Source: Xanthomonas vasicola
GTDB lineage: Bacteria; Pseudomonadota; Gammaproteobacteria; Xanthomonadales; Xanthomonadaceae
Length of the DNA: 64,000 nucleotides
Direction of reading: 5' to 3'
NCBI RefSeq assembly: GCF_000772705.2
Contig: NZ_JSBW02000039.1
Location: 153,281-217,280 of the forward strand
Below are positions 18,679 to 29,480 of the stretch, piece after piece; the stretch's first letter is position 1, and the number at the start of each line of letters is the position of its first letter. Below the pieces are notes generated by a model that did not search any database, was not told where the DNA came from, and saw only the letters and a list, made by a program, of their open reading frames with translations. The position numbers and the translations under genes were made by a program.

Positions 18679-18762
18679 GATTTCCGATTTCCGATTTCCG
18701 ATTTCCGATTTCCGATTTCCGATTCCGATTCCGATTCCGATTCCGATTCCGATTCCGATTCC
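18679..18762. repeat. Tandem repeat block, six 7-mers then seven 6-mers
   Basis: Six perfect GATTTCC units occupy 18679-18720 and seven perfect GATTCC units occupy 18721-18762. The two units differ by one T. The block ends 62 bases upstream of the OsmC-family start codon, so copy-number change could alter promoter spacing. The rest of the 18455-18824 gap shows no gene. Confidence 0.95.
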
Positions 18763-18824
18763 CGCACCATCAGCTAACGCTCACTCGCCTATCGTGACGG
18801 CTCCTCTCAGCGCAGGAGATCGCA

Positions 18825-19259
18825 ATGGGTATTTCACGTCACGCCACCGCTCACTGGGAAGGCGACCTCAAGACTGGCAAGGGCCAGCTCAGCAAGCCGC
18901 AGAGCGGCTTGATGGACAACACCCGCTATGCCTTCAGCAGCCGCTTCGGCGACGAGAGGGGCACCAATCCGGAAGAGCTCATCGCCGCTGCGCATGCCGG
19001 TTGTTTCACCATGGCGTTGTCTGCCCAGTTGACCGAAGCCGGCTTTCCGCCGACCTCGTTGGATACGCGTGCCGATGTGGATTTGTCGATGGAAGGCGGC
19101 CCGCAGTTGTCGCAGATCCGTCTCAAGCTCAAGGCGGTGGTGCCGGGCATCGACGAAGCCACGTTCCGTGAGCTCGCCGATACCGCCAAGAAAAATTGCC
19201 CGGTGTCCAACGCGCTGAGCGCCGTGCCGATCAGCCTGGAAACCGAGTTTTCCAGCTGA
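18825..19259 (+). CDS. OsmC-family peroxiredoxin-like protein
   Basis: A 144-residue OsmC/Ohr-superfamily protein. The peroxidatic cysteine lies in AAAHAGCFTMALSAQL near residue 60, and the second cysteine in AKKNCPVSNALSA near residue 125. The N-terminal ATAHWEGDLKTGKGQLSKPQ is typical of the OsmC branch. These proteins reduce organic hydroperoxides using dihydrolipoyl or similar donors. A good ribosome-binding site (GCAGGAG) precedes the ATG. It appears monocistronic, downstream of a perfect tandem-repeat block. A second OsmC-superfamily gene lies at 50537. Confidence 0.9.
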   Translation: MGISRHATAHWEGDLKTGKGQLSKPQSGLMDNTRYAFSSRFGDERGTNPEELIAAAHAGCFTMALSAQLTEAGFPPTSLDTRADVDLSMEGGPQLSQIRLKLKAVVPGIDEATFRELADTAKKNCPVSNALSAVPISLETEFSS

Positions 19260-19411
19260 TACCAACACCGCTGCGACGCGCCGGCACACGTACCCGGCGC
19301 GCGCAGCTGGCGGAAACCTGAATAGGGCTTTTCAAGGCCGGTTTGGTTCAGGGCGGTTTCACTGGCACAGGCCGAGCATCGGCAGCGTGTCCTCCCTATG
19401 AAGCTGCCGCA

Positions 19412-20008
19412 ATGAAAACTCTTGTGCTTGGTGCTCTGGTGATGGGTCTGGTCGTGGCGGGTAATGCCACGGCACAGCGCTATGACAGCGGCTACAGCAA
19501 TTACGGCCGCAGCGGCTACGAGGATGGTCGTTACGAATATGCGCGCGTCGTGCGCGTGGATCCGATCATCGTTGCCGATTCTTACAACGAACGCACCAGC
19601 GAACGTTGCTACGACCGTCCCGCTAACGGTTACTACACCAGCAACGACGGCTACTACCGCGATGGCTACGGCCAGTCCGGTGTGTCCAATCGCGGTGTCG
19701 CCAGTGTTATCGGCGGTATCGCGGGCGCAGTGCTCGGCAGCCAGGTCGGCGGCGGCAATGGGCGTCTGGTAGGTACCGCCGTGGGCACCATGGCCGGCGT
19801 CGCAGCGGGCCGCTCGATCTACGAGGCCAACAACCGCACTTACCAGGGCAACGTCAGGGTCTGTGAGCCGGTGTCCTACCGCCGCGAACGCGACCGCGTG
19901 GATGGCTACGATGTGACGTACGAATACGCTGGCCGTACGTATCACACGCATAGCGATTACAACCCGGGCGACCGTATCCGTGTGCGCGTGGACGTACGTC
20001 CTGACTGA
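19412..20008 (+). CDS. Glycine-zipper 2TM outer-membrane/periplasmic protein
   Basis: A 198-residue protein with an N-terminal signal peptide (MKTLVLGALVMGLVVAGNAT, cleaved near AQA/QR). After a Tyr/Gly/Arg/Ser-rich segment comes GVASVIGGIAGAVLGSQVGG and a second hydrophobic glycine-rich helix, the pattern of the glycine-zipper 2TM (Rickettsia 17-kDa antigen-like) family. The C-terminal part is Tyr/Arg-rich with beta character. There is no lipobox. The function of the family is unclear, with envelope-stability roles suggested. The frame begins upstream at 19343 but the ATG at 19412 yields the signal peptide. A strong terminator follows. Confidence 0.85.
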   Translation: MKTLVLGALVMGLVVAGNATAQRYDSGYSNYGRSGYEDGRYEYARVVRVDPIIVADSYNERTSERCYDRPANGYYTSNDGYYRDGYGQSGVSNRGVASVIGGIAGAVLGSQVGGGNGRLVGTAVGTMAGVAAGRSIYEANNRTYQGNVRVCEPVSYRRERDRVDGYDVTYEYAGRTYHTHSDYNPGDRIRVRVDVRPD

Positions 20009-20063
20009 TCAGTGCGCGACCCATGTGGTGCCGCTGGCTGATTGCGACATCGGGTTGCACAAG

Positions 20064-20095
20064 AACGCTGCGGGCAACCGCAGCGTTTTTGTTTT
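20064..20095 (+). terminator. Rho-independent terminator
   Basis: AACGCTGCGG-GCAA-CCGCAGCGTT is a perfect 10-pair stem followed by TTTGTTTTT. It lies 56 bases after the glycine-zipper gene. The rest of 20096-20309 shows no gene. Confidence 0.9.
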
Positions 20096-20309
20096 TGCGG
20101 CGAGGGTCGCAGGCTGCAGTAGTGCGCTGTCAGTGGTGCTTGGGCGTTGATCGAAGCGATGCACCGGTCTGCATCGCAGGCGTCTGAACGCTGACCACCG
20201 GTTGGACGCGCCGCGCTCGTAACCAGCATTTAGCAGCACTGGCTGGCACGGCGCGGTTCTGCCTTGAATCCCGCGCATTGAGTCCGGCGCGGCAGTCTTG
20301 TTGCCCGCT

Positions 20310-21191
20310 CTACGCCCAATCCAACGTGCCGCGAATCACCGTCTGCACCTGACCACCCGACCACACATCGCCGTCGGTATCGATGCGCAGTTCCAGCAAG
20401 GCGTCGAAGCCGATTTCGCGGCCCTGGCTGACCACGTGGCGGCGATCGGTGCCGGGCAGTGTGCGTTTGCTGTCCAGCCACGCGGCAAGCACCGCATTGG
20501 CCGCGCCGGACGCTGCATCTTCGAAGCGCCGGCCATTGCCGACGAAGGCGCGCACCGCCAGATCGTAGGCGCCCGGAGCGGCGGCGCGGGCATAGGCAAA
20601 GACGCCCATGCTGCCGGTGGATTCGGCCAAAGCAGCGATGGCGTCCCAGTCCGGTTGCAGGCCGCGCAACGCGGTTTCGCTGGCCAGTTCCACCACCCAC
20701 CAGGTGCGGCCGCCGTCCATCAACGCAGGCGGCAACGTGCCCAACGGCCAGCCGTGCAGCGCATCGCGCAGGCGCGGGTCGTCGGCGTGCACCTGCTCGG
20801 CTACGCGCGCGCGCGGTGTGCGGATTGCGATGCTGCGGTGGCCATTGCGCTGCTCCACACGCAGCGGCAACTGACCGGCGATACCGTCCTGCACCAGCAC
20901 GCCCTCTACCGGTGCAGCCAAGCCAGCTTCAAGCACGGCATGGGCGGTGCCCACGCTGGGGTGGCCGGCAAACGGCACCTCTTTTTGCGGTGAAAACATG
21001 CGCAGCCGGTAGCTGGTGTGTGCATCTGCGGCGGGAAACACGAAGGTGGTTTCTGGCAACTTGGTCCAGCGTGCAATGGCCTGCATCGCTGCATCGTCCA
21101 TGCCCTGCGCATCCAGGACTACTGCAAGCGGATTGCCGCTGCCGGGGCGGGCGGAAAACACATCCAGTTGCAGGAAACGGCGAGTGGTCAT
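20310..21191 (-). CDS. PhzF family isomerase/epimerase-like protein (paralogue A)
   Basis: A 293-residue PhzF-like protein. It starts RRFLQLDVFSARPGSGNPLA, with the conserved N-terminal GNPLAVV, LPETTFVFP (catalytic-glutamate region), FSPQKEVPFAGHPSVGTAHA, and the C-terminal duplicate FEDAASGAANAVLAAWL and QGREIGFDALLEL. PhzF isomerises a dihydro-hydroxyanthranilate in phenazine synthesis, but most genomic homologues act on unknown substrates and no other phenazine genes are present. It lies 31 bases downstream of a close paralogue on the same strand, forming a tandem pair. Confidence 0.88.
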   Translation of the reverse strand: MTTRRFLQLDVFSARPGSGNPLAVVLDAQGMDDAAMQAIARWTKLPETTFVFPAADAHTSYRLRMFSPQKEVPFAGHPSVGTAHAVLEAGLAAPVEGVLVQDGIAGQLPLRVEQRNGHRSIAIRTPRARVAEQVHADDPRLRDALHGWPLGTLPPALMDGGRTWWVVELASETALRGLQPDWDAIAALAESTGSMGVFAYARAAAPGAYDLAVRAFVGNGRRFEDAASGAANAVLAAWLDSKRTLPGTDRRHVVSQGREIGFDALLELRIDTDGDVWSGGQVQTVIRGTLDWA

Positions 21192-21222
21192 AGGCGTCGA
21201 TCCGCAGTCAGGGCGCGGCAGC

Positions 21223-22101
21223 TTACCAATCGATGCGGCCGTCGATCACCTGAAGCGTCGTTCCGCCAATCCAAACTTCGTCCTGATCGTCCACCTCCAC
21301 ATGGACGCGGCCATCGCGGCCGACCTCGCGGCCCTGGCTGGCGACATAGCGCAATCCGGCCCCGGGCAAACGTCCTTCGCCATGCAGGCGTGCGGCGATG
21401 CAGGCATTGGCGCTACCGGTGACCGGATCTTCCGGAATGCCATCGCCGGGGCAGAAGGCGCGAACTACAAGGTCTGCTTCGCCATCGTGCAAGGGCGCAT
21501 AGATGGCCAGCCCGCAGGCGGCGCTGGCCTGGCTGAGGCGGGCGATGGCGGCAAGGTCCGGGGTTGCCTGCCGCACCGCCTGTGCGTCGGCCAGCTCCAG
21601 TAACCACCAGTTCGGGCCGTTGTTCCAAAGCGCAGCTGGCTGCAGAGCCACGCGCAGCTCAGCGCAGGCCGCATGCAATGCGTCGGCGTATGTATCGCCC
21701 GTATCGATGGCGCGTGCGCGTGGCGCGCGCAGCCGCACCAACAGGGCGCCGTGCCGGTCGACCACCTCCACCGGCAGCACGCCGGCCGCGCATTGTTGGC
21801 GAAGCTGGCCGTCGGGTGTGTAAGCGGTTACGCCGTGGGTCACTGCTGCCCACGCCGCGCCGACGCTGGGGTGACCGGCGAACGGTAGCTCGGCGCGCGG
21901 GGTGAAGATGCGGATGTGGTAATCCGCATCGGGCACGCTGACCGGCAGGAAGAAGATCGTCTCGGACAGGTTCAGCCACGCGGCAATCTGCTGCATCTGC
22001 TCGGACGACAGTGTCTCTGCATTGAAGACCACGCCCAGCGGGTTGCCGCTGCCGGCCTGGCCAGCGAAAACATCCAGTTGCAGATAGCGGTGCTTGCTCA
22101 T
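21223..22101 (-). CDS. PhzF family isomerase/epimerase-like protein (paralogue B)
   Basis: A 292-residue PhzF-like protein starting MSKHRYLQLDVFAGQAGSGN, closely parallel to the next gene: LSETIFFLPV, FTPRAELPFAGHPSVGAAWA, and the C-terminal GIPEDPVTGSANACIAARL. The open frame reaches 22254 but the ATG ending at 22101 matches the start of paralogue A. The two genes are tandem duplicates by ancestry, although clearly diverged, and are probably co-transcribed. The lysAC start is 181 bases away on the other strand, so the region between is a divergent promoter zone. Confidence 0.88.
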   Translation of the reverse strand: MSKHRYLQLDVFAGQAGSGNPLGVVFNAETLSSEQMQQIAAWLNLSETIFFLPVSVPDADYHIRIFTPRAELPFAGHPSVGAAWAAVTHGVTAYTPDGQLRQQCAAGVLPVEVVDRHGALLVRLRAPRARAIDTGDTYADALHAACAELRVALQPAALWNNGPNWWLLELADAQAVRQATPDLAAIARLSQASAACGLAIYAPLHDGEADLVVRAFCPGDGIPEDPVTGSANACIAARLHGEGRLPGAGLRYVASQGREVGRDGRVHVEVDDQDEVWIGGTTLQVIDGRIDW

Positions 22102-22281
22102 GGCGGGAAATCTCGTCGAAAGAGGGTGCGCCGATAGTTGCAGTGCAAACCGATGCGGCAGTGGAGGTGGCGCCGCGCGCCCTGTGATCGCACGCGGGGT
22201 CATGCGAGCGGCATTGGCAGTAGAATCGGAAGTTCCGCTCGGTGTACCGGGCATCTTCCCCCATCCTAAACACCTATCTCA

Positions 22282-24891
22282 ATGTCAGCTCCCCACTCTA
22301 CCGATCGTTGGATCGTCCTCAAGTTCGGCGGCACCTCGGTGTCGCGTCGTCATCGCTGGGACACGATTGGAAAACTGGCGAGCAAACGGGCCAGCGAAAC
22401 CGGCGGCCGCGTGCTGGTGGTGGTGTCCGCATTGTCGGGCGTGACCAACGAACTTACCGCCATTGCCGATGGTGCCGCCGACAGCGCACAGCGCGTGGCC
22501 GCACTGGAACAACGCCATCGTGAGTTTCTGGCCGAGCTCGAACTGGACGCCGATGCGGTGCTGGGCGAGCGACTGGCCGCACTGTACGCATTGCTGAGCG
22601 ACGCGCGCGCTGCAGCGCGCACGCTGGAGTGGCAGGCCGAGGTGTTGGGGCAGGGCGAGTTGCTGTCGTCCACCATCGGTGCGGCGTATCTGCATGCCAG
22701 CGGCCTGGACATGGGCTGGCTGGATGCGCGCCAGTGGCTGTCGGCGCTGCCGCCGCAGCCCAATCAGAGCGAATGGTCCAAGCGCTTGTCGGTGTCGTGC
22801 CAATGGCAGTCCGATGCTGATTGGCGCGCACGTTTCGCTGCGCAGCCCACGCGCTTGTTGATCACCCAGGGCTTCATTTCGCGGCACGCCGATGGTGGTA
22901 CCGCGATTCTGGGCCGCGGTGGTTCGGACACCTCGGCGGCCTACTTCGGTGCGTTGCTTGGCGCCAGCCGGGTAGAAATCTGGACCGACGTGCCCGGCAT
23001 GTTCAGCGCCAACCCGAAAGAGGTGCCGGACGCGCGCTTGCTGACGCGGCTGGACTATTACGAAGCGCAGGAAATCGCCACCACCGGCGCCAAGGTGCTG
23101 CATCCACGCTCGATCAAACCGTGCCGCGATTCCGGCGTACCGATGGCGATTCTGGACACCGAGCGCCCCGATCTGCCGGGCACCAGCATCGACGGCAATG
23201 CCGAGCCGGTGTTGGGCGTCAAGGCGATCAGCCGCCGCAACGGCATCGTGCTGGTGTCGATGGAAGGCATCGGCATGTGGCAGCAGGTCGGCTTCCTGGC
23301 CGATGTGTTTACGCTGTTCAAGAAGCATGGCCTGTCGGTGGATTTGATCGGTTCTGCCGAGACTAACGTCACCGTGTCGCTGGATCCTTCGGAAAACCTG
23401 GTCAACACCGATGTACTGGCGGCGTTGTCGGCCGATCTGTCGCAGATCTGCAAGGTCAAGATCATTGTTCCGTGCGCGGCCATCACCCTGGTCGGGCGCG
23501 GCATGCGCTCACTGCTACACAAGCTCTCCGACGTGTGGGCCACGTTCGGGCAGGAGCGCGTGCACATGATTTCGCAGTCGTCCAACGACTTGAATCTGAC
23601 CTTCGTCATCGACGAATCCGATGCGGATGGCTTGCTGCCGATCCTGCATGCGGAACTCATCGATAGCGGTGCGATGCCGGTCAGCGAGGGCGACGTGTTC
23701 GGCCCACGCTGGCGCGAGATCATCGGCTCGGTACGCCCGCGCCCCACGCCGTGGTGGCATGCCGAGCGCACGCATCTGTTGTCGCTCTCCAAGGCCGGGA
23801 CGCCGCGCTATGCGTACCACCTGCCCACAGTGCGCGAGCGTGCGCACGCATTGGCGCAGATCGCCGCAGTGGATCAACGCTATTACGCAATCAAGGCCAA
23901 CGCGCATCCGGCCATTTTGATTGCGCTGGAACAGGCCGGCTTCGGGCTGGAATGCGTCTCGCATGGCGAATTGCGCCGCGTGTTTCAGGCGCTGCCCGAG
24001 CTGTCGCCGCGGCGCGTGCTCTTCACGCCGAGCTTTGCACCCAAGGCCGAATACGAAGCGGCATTTGCGCTGGGCGTGACCGTTACCGTAGATAACGTCG
24101 AAGCGCTACGCAACTGGCCCGAGCTCTTCCGTGGCCGCAATATCTGGCTGCGCATCGACCTGGGTCACGGCGACGGTCATCACGAGAAGGTCAACACCGG
24201 TGGCAAGGCCTCCAAGTTCGGGTTGTCGTCCACACGCGTGGATGAATTTGTCGAAGTGGCGCGCACGCTCGAAGTCACCATCACCGGCGTGCATGCGCAC
24301 CTGGGCAGTGGCGTGGAGACCGGCGAACACTGGCGGATGATGTATGACGAACTGGCCGGCTTTGCACGCCGCATCGGCACGGTGGAGACCATCGACATTG
24401 GTGGCGGCTTGCCGATCCCGTACAGCGCCGAAGACGAGCCGTTTGATCTGGATGTGTGGGCCAAGGGCCTGGCCGAGGTCAAGGCCGTGCATCCGGGCTA
24501 TCGCCTGGCAATCGAGCCGGGCCGCTATCTGGTGGCCGAAGCCGGTGTGCTGATCGCCAGCGTCACCCAGGTGATCGAAAAGGATGGCGTGGAGCGCGTG
24601 GGCCTGGATGCGGGCATGAACACCTTGATGCGCCCGGCGTTGTACGACGCCTGGCACGACATCGAAAACCTCAGCCGGCTGGATGCGCCGGCCGATGGCA
24701 CGTTCGATATCGTCGGGCCGATCTGCGAATCGTCGGACGTGTTCGGCAAGCGCCGCCGCCTGCCCTCGGCCACCGCGCCCGGCGATGTGGTACTGGTGGC
24801 TGACACCGGCGCTTACGGCTACTCGATGGCCAGCACCTACAATCAGCGCGAATTGCCACGCGAAGAGGTGATCGATGCGCCCGCTGGCTGA
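22282..24891 (+). CDS. lysAC: Bifunctional aspartate kinase / diaminopimelate decarboxylase
   Basis: An 869-residue fusion. Residues about 10-460 are aspartate kinase: VLKFGGTSVS at the start, GGSDTSAAYFGALLGA, TGAKVLHPRSIKPC, and ACT-type regulatory repeats with VSMEGIGMWQQVG. Residues about 500-869 are a PLP decarboxylase: YYAIKANAHPAIL with the PLP lysine at K538, GVHAHLGSGVETG, IDIGGGLP and CESSDVFGKRR. Thus one polypeptide carries the first and last steps of DAP-pathway lysine synthesis, as known for Xanthomonas and Xylella. The end overlaps the next ORF by 17 bases, heading an operon that continues with murL and murD2. Confidence 0.95.
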   Translation: MSAPHSTDRWIVLKFGGTSVSRRHRWDTIGKLASKRASETGGRVLVVVSALSGVTNELTAIADGAADSAQRVAALEQRHREFLAELELDADAVLGERLAALYALLSDARAAARTLEWQAEVLGQGELLSSTIGAAYLHASGLDMGWLDARQWLSALPPQPNQSEWSKRLSVSCQWQSDADWRARFAAQPTRLLITQGFISRHADGGTAILGRGGSDTSAAYFGALLGASRVEIWTDVPGMFSANPKEVPDARLLTRLDYYEAQEIATTGAKVLHPRSIKPCRDSGVPMAILDTERPDLPGTSIDGNAEPVLGVKAISRRNGIVLVSMEGIGMWQQVGFLADVFTLFKKHGLSVDLIGSAETNVTVSLDPSENLVNTDVLAALSADLSQICKVKIIVPCAAITLVGRGMRSLLHKLSDVWATFGQERVHMISQSSNDLNLTFVIDESDADGLLPILHAELIDSGAMPVSEGDVFGPRWREIIGSVRPRPTPWWHAERTHLLSLSKAGTPRYAYHLPTVRERAHALAQIAAVDQRYYAIKANAHPAILIALEQAGFGLECVSHGELRRVFQALPELSPRRVLFTPSFAPKAEYEAAFALGVTVTVDNVEALRNWPELFRGRNIWLRIDLGHGDGHHEKVNTGGKASKFGLSSTRVDEFVEVARTLEVTITGVHAHLGSGVETGEHWRMMYDELAGFARRIGTVETIDIGGGLPIPYSAEDEPFDLDVWAKGLAEVKAVHPGYRLAIEPGRYLVAEAGVLIASVTQVIEKDGVERVGLDAGMNTLMRPALYDAWHDIENLSRLDAPADGTFDIVGPICESSDVFGKRRRLPSATAPGDVVLVADTGAYGYSMASTYNQRELPREEVIDAPAG

Positions 24892-25329
24892 GTTCGTTGT
24901 ACTCAGCACGCTGGCCGGTGGCGTGGCGATGGTGTTTTCCACTGCCATCGACATCGCCGGGCAACCGATGCCGTGGACCGACAGTTTGAAGTGGGTGCTG
25001 CCCGCGTTGGTTGCTGCCGGCATCGGCGCGTGGAGCGCAGCGTTCTGGCAGCGTCGGCGCCGCGAGCGCGCACCAGCGCCACGTGCCGGCGGCATGGCAT
25101 TACGCACGGTGGTGTTGAGTGCGCTTGGCTATCTGCCGGCGTTGCTGCTGTATCTGCTGGTCGCGTTGGCAATCACTGGCGATGGGCAGGTGATTCGCTC
25201 TGACGTGATGCTGCTGTTGTTCGTGATCGGTTGCCTGCCGCTGCTGTGGGCCGCGGTGCCGTTTTCCATGATTGAATATGTCCTGTGCCGACGTTATCTA
25301 CGTCGTGTGCGTGTTCCTGCAGGTAGTCC

Positions 25330-25333
<4 letters not shown>
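24875..25333 (+). CDS. Small membrane protein between lysAC and murL
   Basis: A 152-residue protein with about four hydrophobic segments: roughly residues 5-25, 38-58, 80-103 and 110-132 (for example LVVALAI-type run ALLLYLLVALAITG and VMLLLFVIGCLPLLWAAVPF). A basic loop of Arg residues (WQRRRRERAPAPRAGG) separates the two halves, suggesting a cytoplasmic loop. I do not recognise a family. It overlaps lysAC by 17 bases and its stop overlaps the murL start by an ATGA, so it is translated as part of the lysAC-murL-murD2 operon. A role with envelope precursor synthesis is only inferred from position. Confidence 0.75.
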
Positions 25334-26665
<1,332 letters not shown>

Positions 26666-26685
<20 letters not shown>

Positions 26686-28072
26686 AGGCAAGGTGGTTGC
26701 ATTGTGGGGCTGGGGGCGCGAAGGACGCGCGGCGTATCGCGCGGTGCGCGCGCAGCTGCCCACCCAACCGCTGACGGTGTTCTGCAACGCTGAAGAGGCG
26801 CGCGAACTCGAAACGCTCGCAGATGCAACCTTGCAAGTGGAAACCGATGCCAGCGCGCAGGCGTTAGGGCGTTTCGCAATCGTGGTGAAGTCGCCCGGTA
26901 TCAGCCCGTATCGCGCCGAGGCACTGGCCGCCGCCGCGCAGGGCACGCAATTCATTGGCGGCACCGCGCTGTGGTTTGCCGAGCACGCGCAGCCGGACTG
27001 CAGCGTGCCCGGTGCCATCTGCATCACCGGTACCAAGGGCAAGAGCACCACCACTGCGTTACTGGGGCACTTGCTGCGCACGGCCGGGCATCGCACCGCG
27101 TTGGTCGGCAATATCGGCCAGCCCTTGCTGGAAGTGCTGGCACCGCAGCCGCCACCGGCGTATTGGGCAATCGAGTTGTCCAGCTATCAAACCGCTGATG
27201 TCGGACGCAGCGGCGCGCGCCCCGAGCTGGCGCTGGTGCTGAATCTCTTTCCCGAGCATCTGGACTGGCACGGCGATGAGGCGCGCTATGTGCGCGACAA
27301 GCTGTCGCTGGTAACAGAAGGCCGACCGCGGATCGCCTTGCTCAACGCTGCCGACCCGCTGCTCGCCAGTTTGCAGCTGCCCGACAGCCAGGTGCTGTGG
27401 TTCAACCATCCCGAGGGCTGGCACCTGCGTGGCGATGTGGTCTATCGCGGCGAACACACCATTTTCGATACTGCCAACGTGCCGCTGCCGGGCGAGCACA
27501 ATCGCCGCAACCTGTGCGCGGTGCTCGCGGCGGTGGAAGCGCTGGGGTTGGATGCCGCTGCATTGGCGCCGGCCGCGCTGGGTTTTCGTCCGTTGCCCAA
27601 CCGCTTGCAGTTACTCGGCAGCGTGGACGGCATCAGCTACGTCAACGACTCGATCAGCACCACGCCGCATGCCTCGCTGGCCGCGCTGGCGTGCTTTTCG
27701 GAGCGTCGCGTTGCGTTGCTGGTCGGCGGGCATGACCGTGGCCTGGACTGGCACAATTTCGCCCGGCATATGGCGCAGCAGGCGCCGCTGGAGATCGTCA
27801 CCATGGGCGCCAATGGCCCGCGTATCCATGCGTTGCTGGCACCGCTCGCTGACGCCGGGCGCTTCGGCTTGCATGCTGCAACCGATCTGCAACACGCCAT
27901 GCAGCTGGCGCGCGATGCGCTGGGCGAGCAGGGCGGCGTGGTGCTGCTCTCGCCAGGTGCGCCCAGCTTCGGCGTCTACAGCGACTACGTTGCACGCGGC
28001 CGGCACTTTGCGCAGCTGGCAGGATTCGATACGGCGGCAATCAGCGCGATTCCCGGATTGGGCGTGCACTAA
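26666..28072 (+). CDS. murD2: UDP-MurNAc-L-Ala:L-glutamate ligase MurD2
   Basis: A 468-residue Mur ligase starting at GTG 26666 (V-R-I-S-Q-L-E-G-K), inside the end of murL. It has the Mur ATP loop [19 protein letters not shown] near residue 118, [44 protein letters not shown] and [15 protein letters not shown], all MurD-like. Next to murL it fits MurD2, which adds L-Glu rather than D-Glu to UDP-MurNAc-L-Ala. The frame also extends to an ATG-type start at 26624, but the GTG keeps family length and alignment. The last gene of the operon; no murI is present in the window. Confidence 0.92.
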
Positions 28073-28382
28073 GTCGCCTATCGGACCGACTTCGCTCATC
28101 GCCAGAAGTGCGGAGTCGGTGTTCGGGACCGGTAAGTACCACTCGCTGTAGTTGTGCAGCGCTTTCCACGTGTACCTAAACACTGCTGGCGACGTTGTGT
28201 GGCCTGCTTCACCTCCGACGCCGCTGCGTTGATGCGCTTGAAATCGGCACGCTCAGCGGCTGGGGAGGTGCCCGGTACGCTTCGACCAACTAACTGCGGC
28301 GCAGTTTCCAAAAGTGGCGATGATGACCCCTCCTGCGCGGCGGCAGCGCCTACACTCGCCCCACCATCCTGGGAGCAAGCGC
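28073..28382. other. Intergenic region after murD2
   Basis: About 310 bases with no supported gene. A stretch near 28117-28150 (GTGTTCGGGACCGG...GTACCACTCG) weakly resembles the core of the 143-bp repeat family, but without recognisable ends. The right end should hold the promoter of the next gene. Confidence 0.35.
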
Positions 28383-29183
28383 ATGCACAAGCAATGGACA
28401 TGGCGTGGCGTTGGATTGATCGGTGTTCTGGCCTCGCTGGCCTTCCCCGCAGCGGCGACGATGCAGGCCAAACCGCTGGAATGGAAGATCGGCAAGGACA
28501 CCTACAGTGGCGTGCTGGTGTACGACGATGCCGGCGACGCCAAACGCCCGGGCCTGGTGATGGTGCCCAACTGGCGTGGGGTCAACGACTCGGCGGTGAC
28601 CAAGGCCAAGCAGCTGGCCGGCGACGATTACGTGGTGCTGGTGGCCGACGTGTACGGCAAGGGCAAGCGCCCCGCCAACGACAGCGAGGCTGGGCAGTTC
28701 GCCGGCGCGCTGAAGAAGGATCCACCGGAGTTACGCGCACGCGCGCTGAAGGCGATTGACGTGCTCAAGGCGCAGGCCGGCAAGGCACCGCTGGACACAA
28801 CGCGCATCGGTGCGGTGGGCTTCTGCTTCGGTGGTACCACGGTGCTGGAAATGGTGCGTGCAGGCACGCAGTTGGCCGGTGTGGTCAGCCTGCATGGCGG
28901 CATCGCTACCCCAAGCCCGGCCGCTGCCGGCTCGGCCAAAACGCCGTTGCTGGTACTCAACGGTGCCGACGACAAGAGCGTGAGTAAAGCGGATATCGCC
29001 GCGTTCGAAACCGAGATGGATGCAGCCGGCGCGGACTGGCAATTCGTCAACTTCAGCGGCGCGGTGCATTGCTTTGCCGAGGCCGATGCCAACAGCCCGC
29101 CGGGCTGCCTGTACAACCCGCGTGCGGCCAAGCGTGCGTATCGCATGCTGGGCGATTTCTTCGATGAGCGGTTTGCTAAGTAG
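28383..29183 (+). CDS. Exported dienelactone-hydrolase family protein
   Basis: A 266-residue alpha/beta hydrolase with an N-terminal signal peptide (MHKQWTWRGVGLIGVLASLAFPAAA, cut after AAA). The nucleophile elbow is GAVGFCFGGTTVLEMV near residue 145, with cysteine as nucleophile as in dienelactone hydrolases; the aspartate (LNGADDKSVS) and histidine (GAVHCFAEADANSPP) of the triad are visible. The substrate in the periplasm is unknown. The open frame begins at 28314, but the ATG at 28383 creates the signal peptide. It stands alone, followed by a repeat-filled spacer. Confidence 0.85.
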   Translation: MHKQWTWRGVGLIGVLASLAFPAAATMQAKPLEWKIGKDTYSGVLVYDDAGDAKRPGLVMVPNWRGVNDSAVTKAKQLAGDDYVVLVADVYGKGKRPANDSEAGQFAGALKKDPPELRARALKAIDVLKAQAGKAPLDTTRIGAVGFCFGGTTVLEMVRAGTQLAGVVSLHGGIATPSPAAAGSAKTPLLVLNGADDKSVSKADIAAFETEMDAAGADWQFVNFSGAVHCFAEADANSPPGCLYNPRAAKRAYRMLGDFFDERFAK

Positions 29184-29184
29184 C

Positions 29185-29480
29185 CGGGATTGGGGATTTG
29201 GGATTTGGGATTGGCAAGAACGCGGTCCCGTCCTTCAGCGAATCAAACCCCTGAGTTTTTGCTCGGAGGTTTGCGCTGACTCATCATTAGTCGGGATTGG
29301 TGATTCGCAAAAGCGCGGTTCCGTCTTTCAACGCATCGACCCCGGCGTTTGTGCTTCGGGGTTGCGCTGACCAATCATTCGACTAACCGATGCCGGGATT
29401 CGTAAAACCGCGGCCAAGCCGCGTTTGCGAATCCCCAATCTCAAAGCCCCAATCCCGTCCGGCGCGCTCAGCGCGCCGGA
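29185..29480. repeat. Repeat-filled spacer with palindromic GGGATT elements and an internal duplication
   Basis: The spacer starts GGGATTGGGGATTTGGGATT and ends CGAATCCCCAATCTCAAAGC, the two ends being inverted. Inside are two related units of about 72 bases: one beginning AAGAACGCGGTCCCGTCC (near 29216) and one beginning CAAAAGCGCGGTTCCGTC (near 29308), both ending TTGCGCTGAC...ATCATT. This is the same family as the pilT-pilU spacer. No gene is supported here. Confidence 0.6.

Noticed and set aside
28117..28165. Third copy of the 143-bp repeat
   Set aside because: Only a short, weak match to the core (GTACCACTCG) and no terminal inverted repeats.
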